The notes under the pieces were generated by a model that was given only the letters and a program-made list of their open reading frames with translations, was not told where the DNA came from and did no database searches. Positions 25,156 to 35,100 of a stretch of DNA of 49,182 nucleotides are shown here, in pieces. Position 1 is the stretch's first letter; each line of letters begins with the position of its first letter. Source of the stretch: Akkermansiaceae bacterium (lineage in GTDB: Bacteria > Verrucomicrobiota > Verrucomicrobiia > Verrucomicrobiales > Akkermansiaceae); NCBI GenBank assembly GCA_903827375.1, contig CAIKHZ010000128.1:1-49182 (forward strand), read 5' to 3'. A program made the position numbers and the translations under genes.

Positions 25156-25925
25156 TGCGGGGTCAATGTGTGCTGGAAAATCTGGTTTTTCAAGGTTCTT
25201 AACGAATTTATTCTAGCGAGCAAGCCATTCCAATCCTCCGGGACGGCTTGGCAGAGCTGAAAAGCGTCAATGTCGAGAATCAGCGGCAGTTTGCCGTCTT
25301 CCGGAGGCTGGGTGGTTTTGACGATGGTCACCCGATTCTCGGTTTCGGCATCGATGGCCAGATGCTGGTCGAGGAAACCGAGGAAAACCAGCTTTTCCCC
25401 AATCGAGGGCAGGCGCGGAGGCACTTGTAGGAATTCGCCAAAATCCAGCTTTCCATCCGGCATCGGCAACAGAATCCGGTTGATCATGCGGATGCCGACT
25501 TTTCGAATCAGAACCGGTTTCGCCAGTTTCAGGAACGTGCGCCAGGATGCTTCGATCTCCTGCAGGTAATCGTCCAGGCTGCTGTAGGGTGCCAGGCGAT
25601 TGAAGGAATACCCATTCGGCCGGAACTGCACAAGCTGCTTCTCATCCGCCGCCAGAAACTGCAAGGCCCCAAGGCCCTCGGTGACCAGCAGTTCGGGTTC
25701 CCCATCAGCCTCCTTCGTCAGGACATGCTGCTGGACGAAATGTCGGCGGAATTTGGGATAGCGTTCCCGAAATGCATCGGCAGCCGCAGCTCGAAGATCC
25801 GATAGATCAAGGGCAGGTGGAAGATCGCAATCAATGTCCAATACCGCTTCGATGATCGGAGCGTTTGGAAGTTTGAGGGAAATTTGGGAGGTAGTCATCT
25901 TGGGCGCAGTGGGTTCTCGATTCAC
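25122..25925 (-). CDS. TIGR04255 family protein
   Basis: 267 residues if started at the GTG at 25925, whose GTGA overlaps the previous stop codon; 258 if started at the ATG at 25898 (MTTSQISLKLPNAPIIEAVLD). The family marks are LPNAPIIEAVLDIDC near the N-terminus, the central VQFRPNGYSFNRLAPYSSLDDY, and VRKVGIRMINRI-type strands (here LIRKVGIRMINRI). TIGR04255 is sporadically distributed and of unknown function, often beside restriction or toxin-antitoxin genes. The neighbourhood here fits that pattern. Confidence 0.82.
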   Translation of the reverse strand: MNREPTAPKMTTSQISLKLPNAPIIEAVLDIDCDLPPALDLSDLRAAAADAFRERYPKFRRHFVQQHVLTKEADGEPELLVTEGLGALQFLAADEKQLVQFRPNGYSFNRLAPYSSLDDYLQEIEASWRTFLKLAKPVLIRKVGIRMINRILLPMPDGKLDFGEFLQVPPRLPSIGEKLVFLGFLDQHLAIDAETENRVTIVKTTQPPEDGKLPLILDIDAFQLCQAVPEDWNGLLARINSLRTLKNQIFQHTLTPQCLNLFSQSDC

Positions 25926-26110
25926 TTCTTCTTGTTACGCTTGGGAATGGACGTTTCCAGCTCCTTGGCCGCATCCGGAAGGACGTAAATCTGTGCGATA
26001 ATGACCACATTCGCTTGCAGATCGAAAGCCGTTGTTTTCGCGGCTTTCTGCTCGTCCCCGGTCAGGCGAGACAGACTGTCAGTGAAGGTGTCGGAGATGA
26101 GGAAATTCAT
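25922..26110 (-). pseudogene. RelE-like N-terminal remnant of a UvrD-type helicase, or tiny coupled gene
   Basis: 62 residues from the ATG at 26110. The first about 30 residues (MNFLISDTFTDSLSRLTGDE and KAAKTTAFDLQ) resemble the N-terminus of UvrD-like helicases that begin with a RelE-like domain. Thereafter the resemblance stops and a different tail follows (VVIIAQIYVLPDAAKELE, ending KRNKKK). This looks like an internal deletion or fusion. Against simple decay, its ATG overlaps the ImmA stop (ATGA) and its stop overlaps the next GTG (GTGA), so it is still translated in the chain. It may therefore be a small functional gene. Confidence 0.5.
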
Positions 26111-26739
26111 CGTGATAAGGGCCACAGCCCCTCGCGAGTCAGCCGTCGCTCAATCACATCTTCAGAAACTGCAAAATGCTTTGAGAGTGGAATACAAAGG
26201 TACGATAGGTGGTCATCGTTCAGTTTGTGGCGAGCTATGCCAATTTTCTCAACTTGGACAATCGCTTTTTCGAACTCGACCCTCAGATTCCCAATAGGCA
26301 CCAATAGCCGACCTGCGAATTCATTGGCGTGATACTCCAGAAAGCCATATTCACTATCAGGCATTTCTTGCATGAAGTTGATCCATGTGTCTGGAGTATC
26401 CCGCGGAATCGCCAGAAATGTCACTTGGTGCAAAACAAAATGCCCTAGCTCATGAGCGACGCTGAACCTCAGCCTGTTGATGAATCTATCGTCTAAATAC
26501 TGCTCCTGATCCACTACAATAGTCTTCCAATCACCAAGGAGAAGAGCGTCCACGTCTGCCTCTTCTTTCAGGCCTGTAATTGTTCGAATTTCAAGATCCA
26601 GATCAAATTCTGCAATTGCCAGTACATCAACGGGAACGTCACCAGAAGGCCAGTATTGCAGTCTGAAACTCTCTGCTGCTTGCCAGCACTGCTGCCGTTC
26701 TATGAATGGTGCTTTGAAGGACCTTGGATCTTGGGACAT
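26107..26739 (-). CDS. ImmA/IrrE family metallopeptidase
   Basis: 210 residues. The zinc protease motif HELGHFVLH is visible near residue 96, followed by EYHANEFAGRLLVP with the third ligand Glu region, as in ImmA/IrrE (DUF955) proteins. Such proteases cleave partner XRE repressors to switch mobile elements or stress genes. The XRE gene directly upstream ends 3 bp before this start, the usual regulator-protease pairing. The ATGA overlap couples it to the next small frame. Confidence 0.9.
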   Translation of the reverse strand: MSQDPRSFKAPFIERQQCWQAAESFRLQYWPSGDVPVDVLAIAEFDLDLEIRTITGLKEEADVDALLLGDWKTIVVDQEQYLDDRFINRLRFSVAHELGHFVLHQVTFLAIPRDTPDTWINFMQEMPDSEYGFLEYHANEFAGRLLVPIGNLRVEFEKAIVQVEKIGIARHKLNDDHLSYLCIPLSKHFAVSEDVIERRLTREGLWPLSR

Positions 26740-26742
26740 AGG

Positions 26743-27120
26743 TTAGCTTTTTCTGATTTTCGCAATGATCTTGCGCATTTCGGCTTCGGTCGGCTTTTGT
26801 CCTCGGAGCGTTCTGAAAAACGCTGGAAGCTCTTTCACGAGTTCTTCATCTTCCATGATATCCTGAGGAATGAGGCCGCGGTCTGCTGCGGCGAGATCAA
26901 AGAACAAATACCATTCGCTACTGCCAGCCTTTAGGCCAAGCGCGGTGGCGTAACGATCGAGAATTTCTCGGTCCTGCGGCGGCGGAATGGCCCGGCGCTC
27001 CATGCGGCTGATGTTTCCAGGATCCGCTACGGCAACCTCACAAAATGCCCGGAGGGTGATTCTGTGCTCTTTCCGAAGTGCCTTGAAAAACGAGGCGAAG
27101 TTTGAATGTGGAGTGTTCAT
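26743..27120 (-). CDS. XRE-type helix-turn-helix regulator
   Basis: 125 residues with an N-terminal HTH: FFKALRKEHRITLRAFCEVA, then GNISRMERRAIPPPQ, matching the XRE pattern. The C-terminal half contains a YLFFDLAAADRGLIPQDIMEDEELVKELP segment and a Lys-rich end. It is paired with the ImmA-like protease, which presumably inactivates it. It starts 102 bp after the methyltransferase stop, so the promoter for the small-gene cassette could lie in 27121-27222, an AT-rich stretch. Confidence 0.88.
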   Translation of the reverse strand: MNTPHSNFASFFKALRKEHRITLRAFCEVAVADPGNISRMERRAIPPPQDREILDRYATALGLKAGSSEWYLFFDLAAADRGLIPQDIMEDEELVKELPAFFRTLRGQKPTEAEMRKIIAKIRKS

Positions 27121-27222
27121 GGGTGGTTCATGTTGTGTTTTGAAGACAACAAAAGTTGTGCTCGTTCTACAAAATCTGCAACAAAATTAAAATTTTTTTA
27201 ATTTTGGACGGCTTTTCCACGG

Positions 27223-30200
27223 CTACACCCGGAACACCTTCATGACCTCATCGCCCAGGTGGTTGATAACTTTCACGGCGATGCGGCCCTGCTTGGGCTT
27301 GTCGAAGGGGCGGGAGGTGTCGCTGTGGAGGGTTTCCCAGGCTTCCTGGTTAATTTCGGCTTTGAGGGTGGTTTTTAGGGCGCTGTAGGGGTCGTTGGCG
27401 CCGAGGAAGTAGGCGTGGCGGACGAAGAAGCTTTCCTCGTTGTAGTCGGTGTCGATGAACCAGCAGGCGATGCCGTCGGCACCGGAACTGACGATTTCTC
27501 CGGTCTGGGGTTTGAAGACGTCCACGCCGTTGACTTTGACGCGGAGTCTGCCGTCTTGTTCGGTGGTGAGGGTGATGTCGGGCTCGCCGAAGATGACGAA
27601 GAGGTTGCCTTTGCCGGTGTTCTTGAGGTCCTCGGCCATGTGGAGGTCGGCATTCATGCGGGCTTTAAGGACCGGGATTCGGCCTAATTTGGTGAATTCC
27701 GTGGCGTGGGCTTCGTAGTTAAATGCGCAGGCGATGAGCACATCAAACCCGGCATCACCTGCCTCACGGGCGGCCGAGACGAGATCGGCGCGCTGGACGG
27801 TGCCGAACTCGGGGCCGATGAAGATGGCGGCACGCTTATCCGTATCGCCCTCAAGATAATGCGCATCGGCACAGACAAGATCGCCGGGCCAGGGGGTGAG
27901 GGCAGTGAAGGTGATGCGGTCCTCTTTGTGCGCTTGCTGCACACCGGCGGTTTTGAGGTTCTCCAGGACCATCTGCGGGAAGGACTGCTTGGCGGAACGG
28001 TCATCGTCACCATCGCGAACCACCAGCGGGTCGATCAACTCATCGTCTTCATCCACTCCTAACACGCGGTGGGGGCTGAGGCTCTCGACGGTGAACGGAC
28101 CGGCTACTCGGACCTTCTTCTTGTCGTCGTAGGGTTTGTCGTAGAGGTATTCAAACTCGGCCTTGGCAGCGATGGACTTGTCGATCTCCTGCTGCCGGGC
28201 GATGCGGGCCCGCCACCAGTCGGCGTGAAGTTTGGTGGGCGCGTCGGGCCATGGATTGGCGGGGCGTTCGGGTAGTGTTTTCAGGGTGTAGGTCCGCTTG
28301 AGATTGTGGTTGATCGCTTGAAGCCATTCCAGGGCTTTCGCTGCACTTCCTCCGTTTTCCCTATCTTGCTCTGACCTCAGCTTGTAAAATAACTCCTGAT
28401 CCTTGGCGGGCCATGGATCTGCGGCCTCGCGCGGAATCTCCCACTCCTGCCAGCCACTTTCGCCCAGGCTTCGATGGCCAGGGGTCTTCCTGAGCTCGAC
28501 GTTCAGCTTCTCGCGCAAGGGCTCTAACTTCGCCTGCCACTCGTCCCAGATGACATCGATCTCCGCGTTGTTGGCGATGGACTTGAGCGTGATGTGCGGC
28601 ACGCGCTCATAGACGAAGCCGTGGCGTATGTTTCCATGCACCGGCTGCGAACTCGGCGCGGTGCGGGTCACCTCGGATTCCTTCATCTGGCCATCGCGGG
28701 AATCGGCTAGCAGGTAAAAGGGATAACGTGCGCCCATGATTCGGGCGCGGGCCAGCGCCAGCGCCACGCGCGAGGTGTCTATCGTGATCCAGCGGCGGCC
28801 CCATTGCTCGGCGACGGTGGCGGTGGTGCCCGAGCCGCAGGTCGGGTCGAGCACGAGGTCGCCGGGGTCGGTGGCCATAAGGAGGCAGCGCTCCAACGCC
28901 TTGATGTTAGTCTGAACGACGTAAACTTTTGCATCAGCAAAGCCGCTAACGGCGGTGTCAGCCCAATGATCTGCGATCGGTGAGACAGAGAAATCATCGA
29001 GATACCGCCTTTGTCGCAGCGAATTCCCCACAGCCATGAGTCGTTGTGCCTTAACAAGAACTGGAAGCTTTGCAGTAATTGTCTTCCAGTGCCTGTCCAC
29101 ACGACCGCCGACACCGGGCCAAAAGGTTTTCCCTTCGAAATCGAACGGGTCAGATGCATTGGCGCTCGGGCCAGTGGAGGTGAGGTTGTCATGCAAGAAA
29201 AGCCTCCAACCGTCAGGTCTCTTTCGCGCGTCTATTCGTTCATCCGGAGTCAATGGCCGGGTTTGCGTTCCATCTGGATTTTCAACCCACGCGCCGGAAA
29301 TATCACCAAAATCCTCTTCTGCTTTGGCTCTGTAGAGCTGACGATACTTCAGTTTTTCAATGTCCTTTGCATACCAGACAATGAAGTCGTGCACCTGAGG
29401 GAGCCGCGTGGATGATGCCCAACCTGATTTCTTCATCAAGATGATTGTGCATCGGTTGGTGTCGCCAAAGACTTCATCCATCAAGGTTGTGACGCGGTGG
29501 ACATTCTCATCACTAATCTGCACGAAGATGGAACCGGATTCGGTGAGGAGATCGCGGGCGACGGTCAGCCGGTCTCGCAGATAGGTGAGGTAGCTATGGA
29601 TGCCGTCTCGCCAAGTGTCGCGGAAGGCTTTGACCTGTTCGGGTTCGCGGGTGATGTGGGTGGCGTTGCCGTCCTTCACGTCGCGGCTGGTGGTGGACCA
29701 CTGGAAGTTGGAGTTGAACTTGATGCCGTAGGGAGGGTCGAAATAGATGCACTGGACCTTCCCGCGCAGGCCCTCGCGCTCGGCGAGGCTGGCCATGACC
29801 TGGAGGGAGTCGCCAAGAATCATGCGGTTGGACCAGTTCTGGTCGTGTTGATAGAAATCGGTCTTGTCTGCGCCCTTGGGGATGCCGTTGAAATCGGCGA
29901 AGAGATCGAACTGGTTGTCATCGGCCTTTTTATCCGCCTTGGTTTGGACTAACAAATCATCGATGAGCACCTTGGGATGGACCTTTTCCTGAATGTAGAG
30001 TGGCGGGGCGTGGACGACGAGATCGCTCCAGTCCTGCTCATCCTTGCCGCGCCAGACGAGCTGAGGGTCGAGGTCGGTATTGCGCGGATACCTCAAGGTG
30101 CGTGGAATGGCCTCGTCCTCACAGACGACCGACTGGTGCTCGGCGGTGGGGATGTTTTTCCGCTTGGCCTCGTCGTGTTTGAGGGTCTCGACGGATTTGG

Positions 30201-30228
30201 AGGTGGGGGATTTTTTCTTGGCGGGCAT
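27223..30228 (-). CDS. Type III-like site-specific DNA methyltransferase (Mod)
   Basis: 1001 residues. An N6-adenine or N4-cytosine methyltransferase of the beta class: DPPYGIKF near residue 161 (motif IV) comes before DPTCGSGTT near 459 (motif I, SAM binding), with WITIDTSRVALALAR after it. The long C-terminal region, about 500 residues, with LDVLIACAFNYEA-type segments (FDVLIACAFNYEAHA is seen) and GKGNLFVIFGEPDI, resembles the Mod subunits of large type III-like systems. Together with the res gene it should recognise a site and methylate one strand. It lies 22 bp after the DUF262 gene. Confidence 0.9.
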   Translation of the reverse strand: MPAKKKSPTSKSVETLKHDEAKRKNIPTAEHQSVVCEDEAIPRTLRYPRNTDLDPQLVWRGKDEQDWSDLVVHAPPLYIQEKVHPKVLIDDLLVQTKADKKADDNQFDLFADFNGIPKGADKTDFYQHDQNWSNRMILGDSLQVMASLAEREGLRGKVQCIYFDPPYGIKFNSNFQWSTTSRDVKDGNATHITREPEQVKAFRDTWRDGIHSYLTYLRDRLTVARDLLTESGSIFVQISDENVHRVTTLMDEVFGDTNRCTIILMKKSGWASSTRLPQVHDFIVWYAKDIEKLKYRQLYRAKAEEDFGDISGAWVENPDGTQTRPLTPDERIDARKRPDGWRLFLHDNLTSTGPSANASDPFDFEGKTFWPGVGGRVDRHWKTITAKLPVLVKAQRLMAVGNSLRQRRYLDDFSVSPIADHWADTAVSGFADAKVYVVQTNIKALERCLLMATDPGDLVLDPTCGSGTTATVAEQWGRRWITIDTSRVALALARARIMGARYPFYLLADSRDGQMKESEVTRTAPSSQPVHGNIRHGFVYERVPHITLKSIANNAEIDVIWDEWQAKLEPLREKLNVELRKTPGHRSLGESGWQEWEIPREAADPWPAKDQELFYKLRSEQDRENGGSAAKALEWLQAINHNLKRTYTLKTLPERPANPWPDAPTKLHADWWRARIARQQEIDKSIAAKAEFEYLYDKPYDDKKKVRVAGPFTVESLSPHRVLGVDEDDELIDPLVVRDGDDDRSAKQSFPQMVLENLKTAGVQQAHKEDRITFTALTPWPGDLVCADAHYLEGDTDKRAAIFIGPEFGTVQRADLVSAAREAGDAGFDVLIACAFNYEAHATEFTKLGRIPVLKARMNADLHMAEDLKNTGKGNLFVIFGEPDITLTTEQDGRLRVKVNGVDVFKPQTGEIVSSGADGIACWFIDTDYNEESFFVRHAYFLGANDPYSALKTTLKAEINQEAWETLHSDTSRPFDKPKQGRIAVKVINHLGDEVMKVFRV

Positions 30229-30250
30229 AAAGTTTTTGAAATTGGGGCGT

Positions 30251-32131
30251 TCAAGCCGTAGCCAGTTGCTCCTCAGCCTCGACGTCCTCTAGGTCGGCAT
30301 CATCGTCAGCCTCCTGGACGTCTTCGTTGTTCCCGTGGTTTTCCACCACCGCCTTGCCCAGAGCTCCGGAGATGAGACGGGAAAGAGCCTTGAGGCGAGC
30401 ATCAAAGAAGCCTTGGAAGTCATCGTTACGGAGATGTTCAGGTTCAATCAGGTGGGTGCGTAGAATTGAATCCAGTCGATCCGGGGTGAGACCGTTCTTG
30501 GTTTCGATTCGTGCAAGATATACCGATGGGGCGTCCCCACTGATCAAGATGTTGGACTTCTTGGATAGTGGCGTCTTGTTGACGATGGAATCGAAAATCT
30601 TCTGGCTGATGCCTGCCTTCTTGCACCAAGCTTGCGGGAAAATGTGATGCACATCGACCTTGTCATTATAGAAAGTCATCAACTCGAAGCCTTTGCCGCT
30701 GATGAAATCCTGACAACCGGCGCGCATCAAAAGCGCATGCAGCGCTTTATAAGCTGCGGACAGTCGTGATCGGAGCGAGTAGAGCCGATCCTGCTGGAAG
30801 ATTGCTTCTTCTACTGTCCGAGGCTTCGGCCCTCCCTGGGTGATCCACGCGACCAGTTCCGGAAGATCACGGCCAAGCTTGGATTCCGTGCTGGATCCAT
30901 ATTGCTCACCCAGCGATACCGACCAGAACCATTGGGCCAGCTTGTCTCTTGCTGCCGCACTCAATCCGTCGTTCCCGAGAACCGAAAGAGTCGCCGCAAG
31001 TGCTGTGATCTGCGGTGGGTAAGGCACATCCTTGGGAAGAATGATCTTGAGCTCATTCAAGAAACCAGCAGCCTCAACGAATCCAGCCTCAACTGCATCT
31101 GCGTATTTTTGATACCCTGCCAATGGAAGGCTCAGCAGGGCTTCCCGCTTGCAACTAATCTGTGGTAGGTCAGAGTCATTTGCTCCGGATGCCGCTTTAT
31201 CCAGCCGCTTGTGCCGGGTGTGTAACAAGGTGCAGGCCTGAAGGAAGTCGGTGCTTTCGATTTCCTTCAAGACCCGGCGAGGATTATTGCTATCATACAT
31301 CCTGCCGCTACGCCCCTGGCCCTGCTTGCCTGTGGGTCCGCTCCAGTCCTCTCGCAGGTCGAAACTGGAAGCAGCGTAAATCGCTGTCACCAGTTCGAAC
31401 GCGTCCAGCTTCTTCCCCCCGACATTGACCTTCTCGAAGACAAGGCATATCGCTTCGCGAGTGTTTTTCTTATCGAGCCGGATGATTGGCATCTTGTATC
31501 GCTGGATGGTCTCAACGACTCCCTTGAAGAACATTTGTTCAGTCTCCAAACGATTTGGCTTCCGCTCATTCCAGTGTCCCCGCCATTTGAAATACCAGTC
31601 CGTGTGGTCAAACACATGATTCAGGGGAAACATGTCGTTTTCGAACTCAAGGTCGGGACTGGAAAGATCCAACTTCACGTCGCGACCGAAGTTTTCGCGA
31701 AGCACGCGGGTTGCCGGAACTCCGACGATGGCGTCTTCAATATTGGCCGAATCTGAACAGGCCTTGTTGATGTCGAGATAGTAAAAACGCTCAACCAGTT
31801 CTTTCTTTTGATTCTTCGTCCGTATCGGTCGCTTGCAATACATTGCCTGGAAGAGTGATGTCATGCGCTGCTGGCCATCCAGCAAGAGTTCTTCTGGAGT
31901 CGGATTGATACTGGCCACTCCTTCGAGGGTGCGCGGTTTGAATTTCACCGCGCCACCAGTTTCCAATGTGAGGAGCGCGCCGACCGGGAAGCCTTTTGCA
32001 ATGGATGCGATCAGGCTCTGAACGTCGTCGTCACCCCACACATAATCGCGCTGAAAGTCAGGTAGCTGGAGCTTCCCGTCATCGGCTTTGCGCAGGATGT
32101 CCTTGAGGTCTTCCTTGGTGGTATCAAACAT
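30251..32131 (-). CDS. DUF262 (GmrSD-like) protein
   Basis: 626 residues. The N-terminal DUF262 domain shows LQLPDFQRDYVWGDDDVQSL and LLDGQQRMTSLF (DGQQR near residue 84), the ParB/sulfiredoxin-like nucleotide-binding fold of GmrS. The C-terminal part has VDVHHIFPQAW near 494 with later Asn and His residues, resembling the DUF1524/HNH nuclease of GmrD. The full-length fusion is therefore plausibly a modification-sensing nuclease. It is inserted between res and mod with gaps of 10 and 22 bp. The C-terminus is acidic (EDVQEADDDADLEDVEAEEQ). Confidence 0.88.
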   Translation of the reverse strand: MFDTTKEDLKDILRKADDGKLQLPDFQRDYVWGDDDVQSLIASIAKGFPVGALLTLETGGAVKFKPRTLEGVASINPTPEELLLDGQQRMTSLFQAMYCKRPIRTKNQKKELVERFYYLDINKACSDSANIEDAIVGVPATRVLRENFGRDVKLDLSSPDLEFENDMFPLNHVFDHTDWYFKWRGHWNERKPNRLETEQMFFKGVVETIQRYKMPIIRLDKKNTREAICLVFEKVNVGGKKLDAFELVTAIYAASSFDLREDWSGPTGKQGQGRSGRMYDSNNPRRVLKEIESTDFLQACTLLHTRHKRLDKAASGANDSDLPQISCKREALLSLPLAGYQKYADAVEAGFVEAAGFLNELKIILPKDVPYPPQITALAATLSVLGNDGLSAAARDKLAQWFWSVSLGEQYGSSTESKLGRDLPELVAWITQGGPKPRTVEEAIFQQDRLYSLRSRLSAAYKALHALLMRAGCQDFISGKGFELMTFYNDKVDVHHIFPQAWCKKAGISQKIFDSIVNKTPLSKKSNILISGDAPSVYLARIETKNGLTPDRLDSILRTHLIEPEHLRNDDFQGFFDARLKALSRLISGALGKAVVENHGNNEDVQEADDDADLEDVEAEEQLATA

Positions 32132-32141
32132 GAGCTGTGTT

Positions 32142-35100
32142 TTAGTTAGATGCTGGAGGATTGGCTGCCTGTTGAATCATTTTCTCGAACTGGCTTTCCA
32201 CTTTGGCGGCGAAGTCGGCTTCGATTTCATAGATATCGCAGAACTCGGCGAAGGCCCAGCGGCCATGGGTGCCGAGGTGGTTCACACCGGGCACCCAGTA
32301 GGATTTCATGGTGGCGGCCTTCTCCTTGGCGTCCTCGCGGCGGTAGCCTTTGATCTCGATGATGAGGTGAAGGAGATCGGGACTGCCATCCGGGTGCGGT
32401 GGATGGCCATCATCCACGAGTACGATGAAATCGGGCAGATAGCGGCGCGTCTCGGAACCGTAGCGGTATGGGACTTCCAGACCGAGGTTGTGATTTTTGA
32501 CGTAGGCGCGGACATGCGGGTGTGCCTCCGCCACACGGCAGAACTCGGCTTCCCAATCGCTGTCGAGGATGACCCAGTTGAGGTGACATTTCGGCGACGG
32601 GCCTTTGGTGTCCCAGCGGTCGGTCTTGGAGGTGTTGAAACGGACGTGCTTGGTGGAACCGGTGGGGTTGTAGGGATCCAGCAGGGCCTTGATGGGGCGC
32701 GTATCGGAGAAGGCGGCGGTGATGCCAGCGGTGATCTTGTTGCAGGCCATATCCGCCAACTGCTGATACATGAGCAAGGCGGGGTAGGTGTTGCCCTTGC
32801 AGATGAGGCAGGTGTCCAGCCATTGTTTGGCAATGCGCTTGAGCTGGCCGAAGAGGTGCATCTTGGGTTCCTCCCCGGGGTCCCGCCACTTGGTCATGAC
32901 CAGCCGCTTTGTGAGATAGAAAAGCAGCGTGGACGGCCGCATGTCGCCGAGGTGCTCCAAACTCATGTCAGCTGTCGCGCCGATGATGCCGGAGTTTTGG
33001 GTGACGGAGGGGCCGACCAACTCCGGGCTGAGTTCGAGGGTGTGGTCGGCGTCGAATTTGGCTTCCAGCCGCTCCTCGGGCAATTCCACCCGGTAGCCTT
33101 CGACGCGGGGGAAGCGGATCTCCAGATGGTCGCGTTCCGGGCGCAAGGCCTTGACCTGAATGGTTTCGCGCGGGGGCTGGGGCGGAGCTATGACCGGCTT
33201 GGCGGTGAAGTCGAAGGGAATGCCAAAGACGTCGGCATATTCCACATTGAACAAGCCTTTTTCATTCAGCTCGTAGGACTGGCGGCGCAGGGCGCGGCCG
33301 ATGACCTGTTCGCACAGAAGCTGGGTGCCAAAGGCGCGGATGCCGAGGACGTGGGTGACGGTGTTGGCGTCCCAGCCTTCCGTGAGCATGGAGACGGAAA
33401 CGACGCAGCGGATAGAGGCCCCAAGCTGGCCGGGTTTGCCGACGGTGTTCATGACCTCGCGGAGCAATTCCTGGTCGGTGAGGTTTTCACCTGCACGGGC
33501 ATCGCCAGTGCGTTCGATCATTTCGCGTCGGAAGCGTTCAATCTCATTGGCGGCCATGCCGCGGAAGTTGTCGTCGAGGGTTTCGCCGGATTCGAGTTGC
33601 TCGCTGTCGATCAGTAAGGTGTTAGGTCTGGGCAGCGGGCTGCCGTGTTCATCGAAATTGCGGAAGAGTTCAAGGCGCCCGCCGACGGGTGTTTCCGAGC
33701 CGTCCGTGTTTTTTTGCAGGAAGCCGGAAATGAAGTCGTAAACCAGCTTGGAGATGGCGGTGTTCTGACAAACGATGATGAAGCAGGGCGGGACGGAGAT
33801 GCCTGCCTTTTCCCAGAGGTCGAAGGTTTTCACGTAGTGGCCGTAAAGCGATTCGATGGCGGTCTGAAGCAGGACGGGCAGCTTGAGGGGGTCGAGGTCG
33901 CCTGCTTTGGCGCGCCCGGCTTTGGGCAAGGTGACTTTTTGCTTTTTCAAGGCCTCCCATAGATTGCGGAACATGGGCATTTCATTGCCTGGAATGTTCT
34001 CGGCGACGGGCACGCGTGGCAGCTTGACGATGCCACACTCGATGGCGTCCATCAGGGAGAAGTCGCTCATGGTCCACGGGAACAAAGTGCCCTCGACGTA
34101 GCCTGAGCCGCTGAGGAAGAAGGGTGTGGCGGAAAGGTCGATGACACGGGTGACGACGAGTTTGCGGTTCACCGCTTCCAGGCCTGAAATCCACAGGCGG
34201 GCGGCTTCCTTGTTTTTCTCGGCTTCCTTTTTCTCCTCGCCTTTGAGGTCTTCGTCGTCTTCCACGCTGTCACCTGCTTTCTCGCGATAGCAGTGGTGCG
34301 CCTCGTCATTGATCACGAGAATGTTCTTCATGCCCATGAGGTCGGGCATCACCCGCTGGATCATCTGGCCTTCGGTCTCAAGGGTCCTGATTTCCTCGCC
34401 GGTGCGACCTTTGAGGAGTTGGCGACCGCCTTTGGAAATGTCGAGGCGTTCGCGGAGTTTGAAGGCATGGTAGTTGGTGATGAGGATCTTGGCCCGGTTC
34501 ACATCGTCCAGCATGTCGGTCGGCACCAATTCGCGGCTGGCATAGTAGCTGTCGGGATCGTTGGGCTGGAGGACGCGAAGGCGGTCCTTGATGGTCAGGC
34601 CCGGGGAGACAACGAGAAAGCCGCGGGTGAACTGCTTGCTGCCAGGGCGGCGGACGGCGTTGATCGTCTGCCAGGCGATGAGCATGGCCATGACGGTGGT
34701 CTTGCCCGCGCCTGTGGCGAGCTTGAGGGCGACCCGCATGAGCTCTGGGTTGGCCTCCCTGTTGACTCTAACAAGGAGGTCCAGGATGCGCTTGCCGGAT
34801 TTGGAGTGGGGAGCGACTTCGGTGAGCCAGATGGCGGTCTCCACGGCCTCGACCTGACAGAAGAACGGGCGGGGGCCGCTGAACTTGTGGTGCCGCCAAT
34901 GTTGGAGAAGCTGCTGGGTTTCCGGCGTCACCTGCCACAAGCCGGGAGCAAGGTTGCGCCAGATGTCCACAAAGCCACGAATCTCATTGATGATGGGGTT
35001 GGGGTCATATCGCTGCTGCTTGGTGGAGAGGCCTTTGCCCTCATCAAACACCATTTCGCCCTGGGCTGCCGCACCCTTGCGCTTTTTGGGTTTTGGGATC

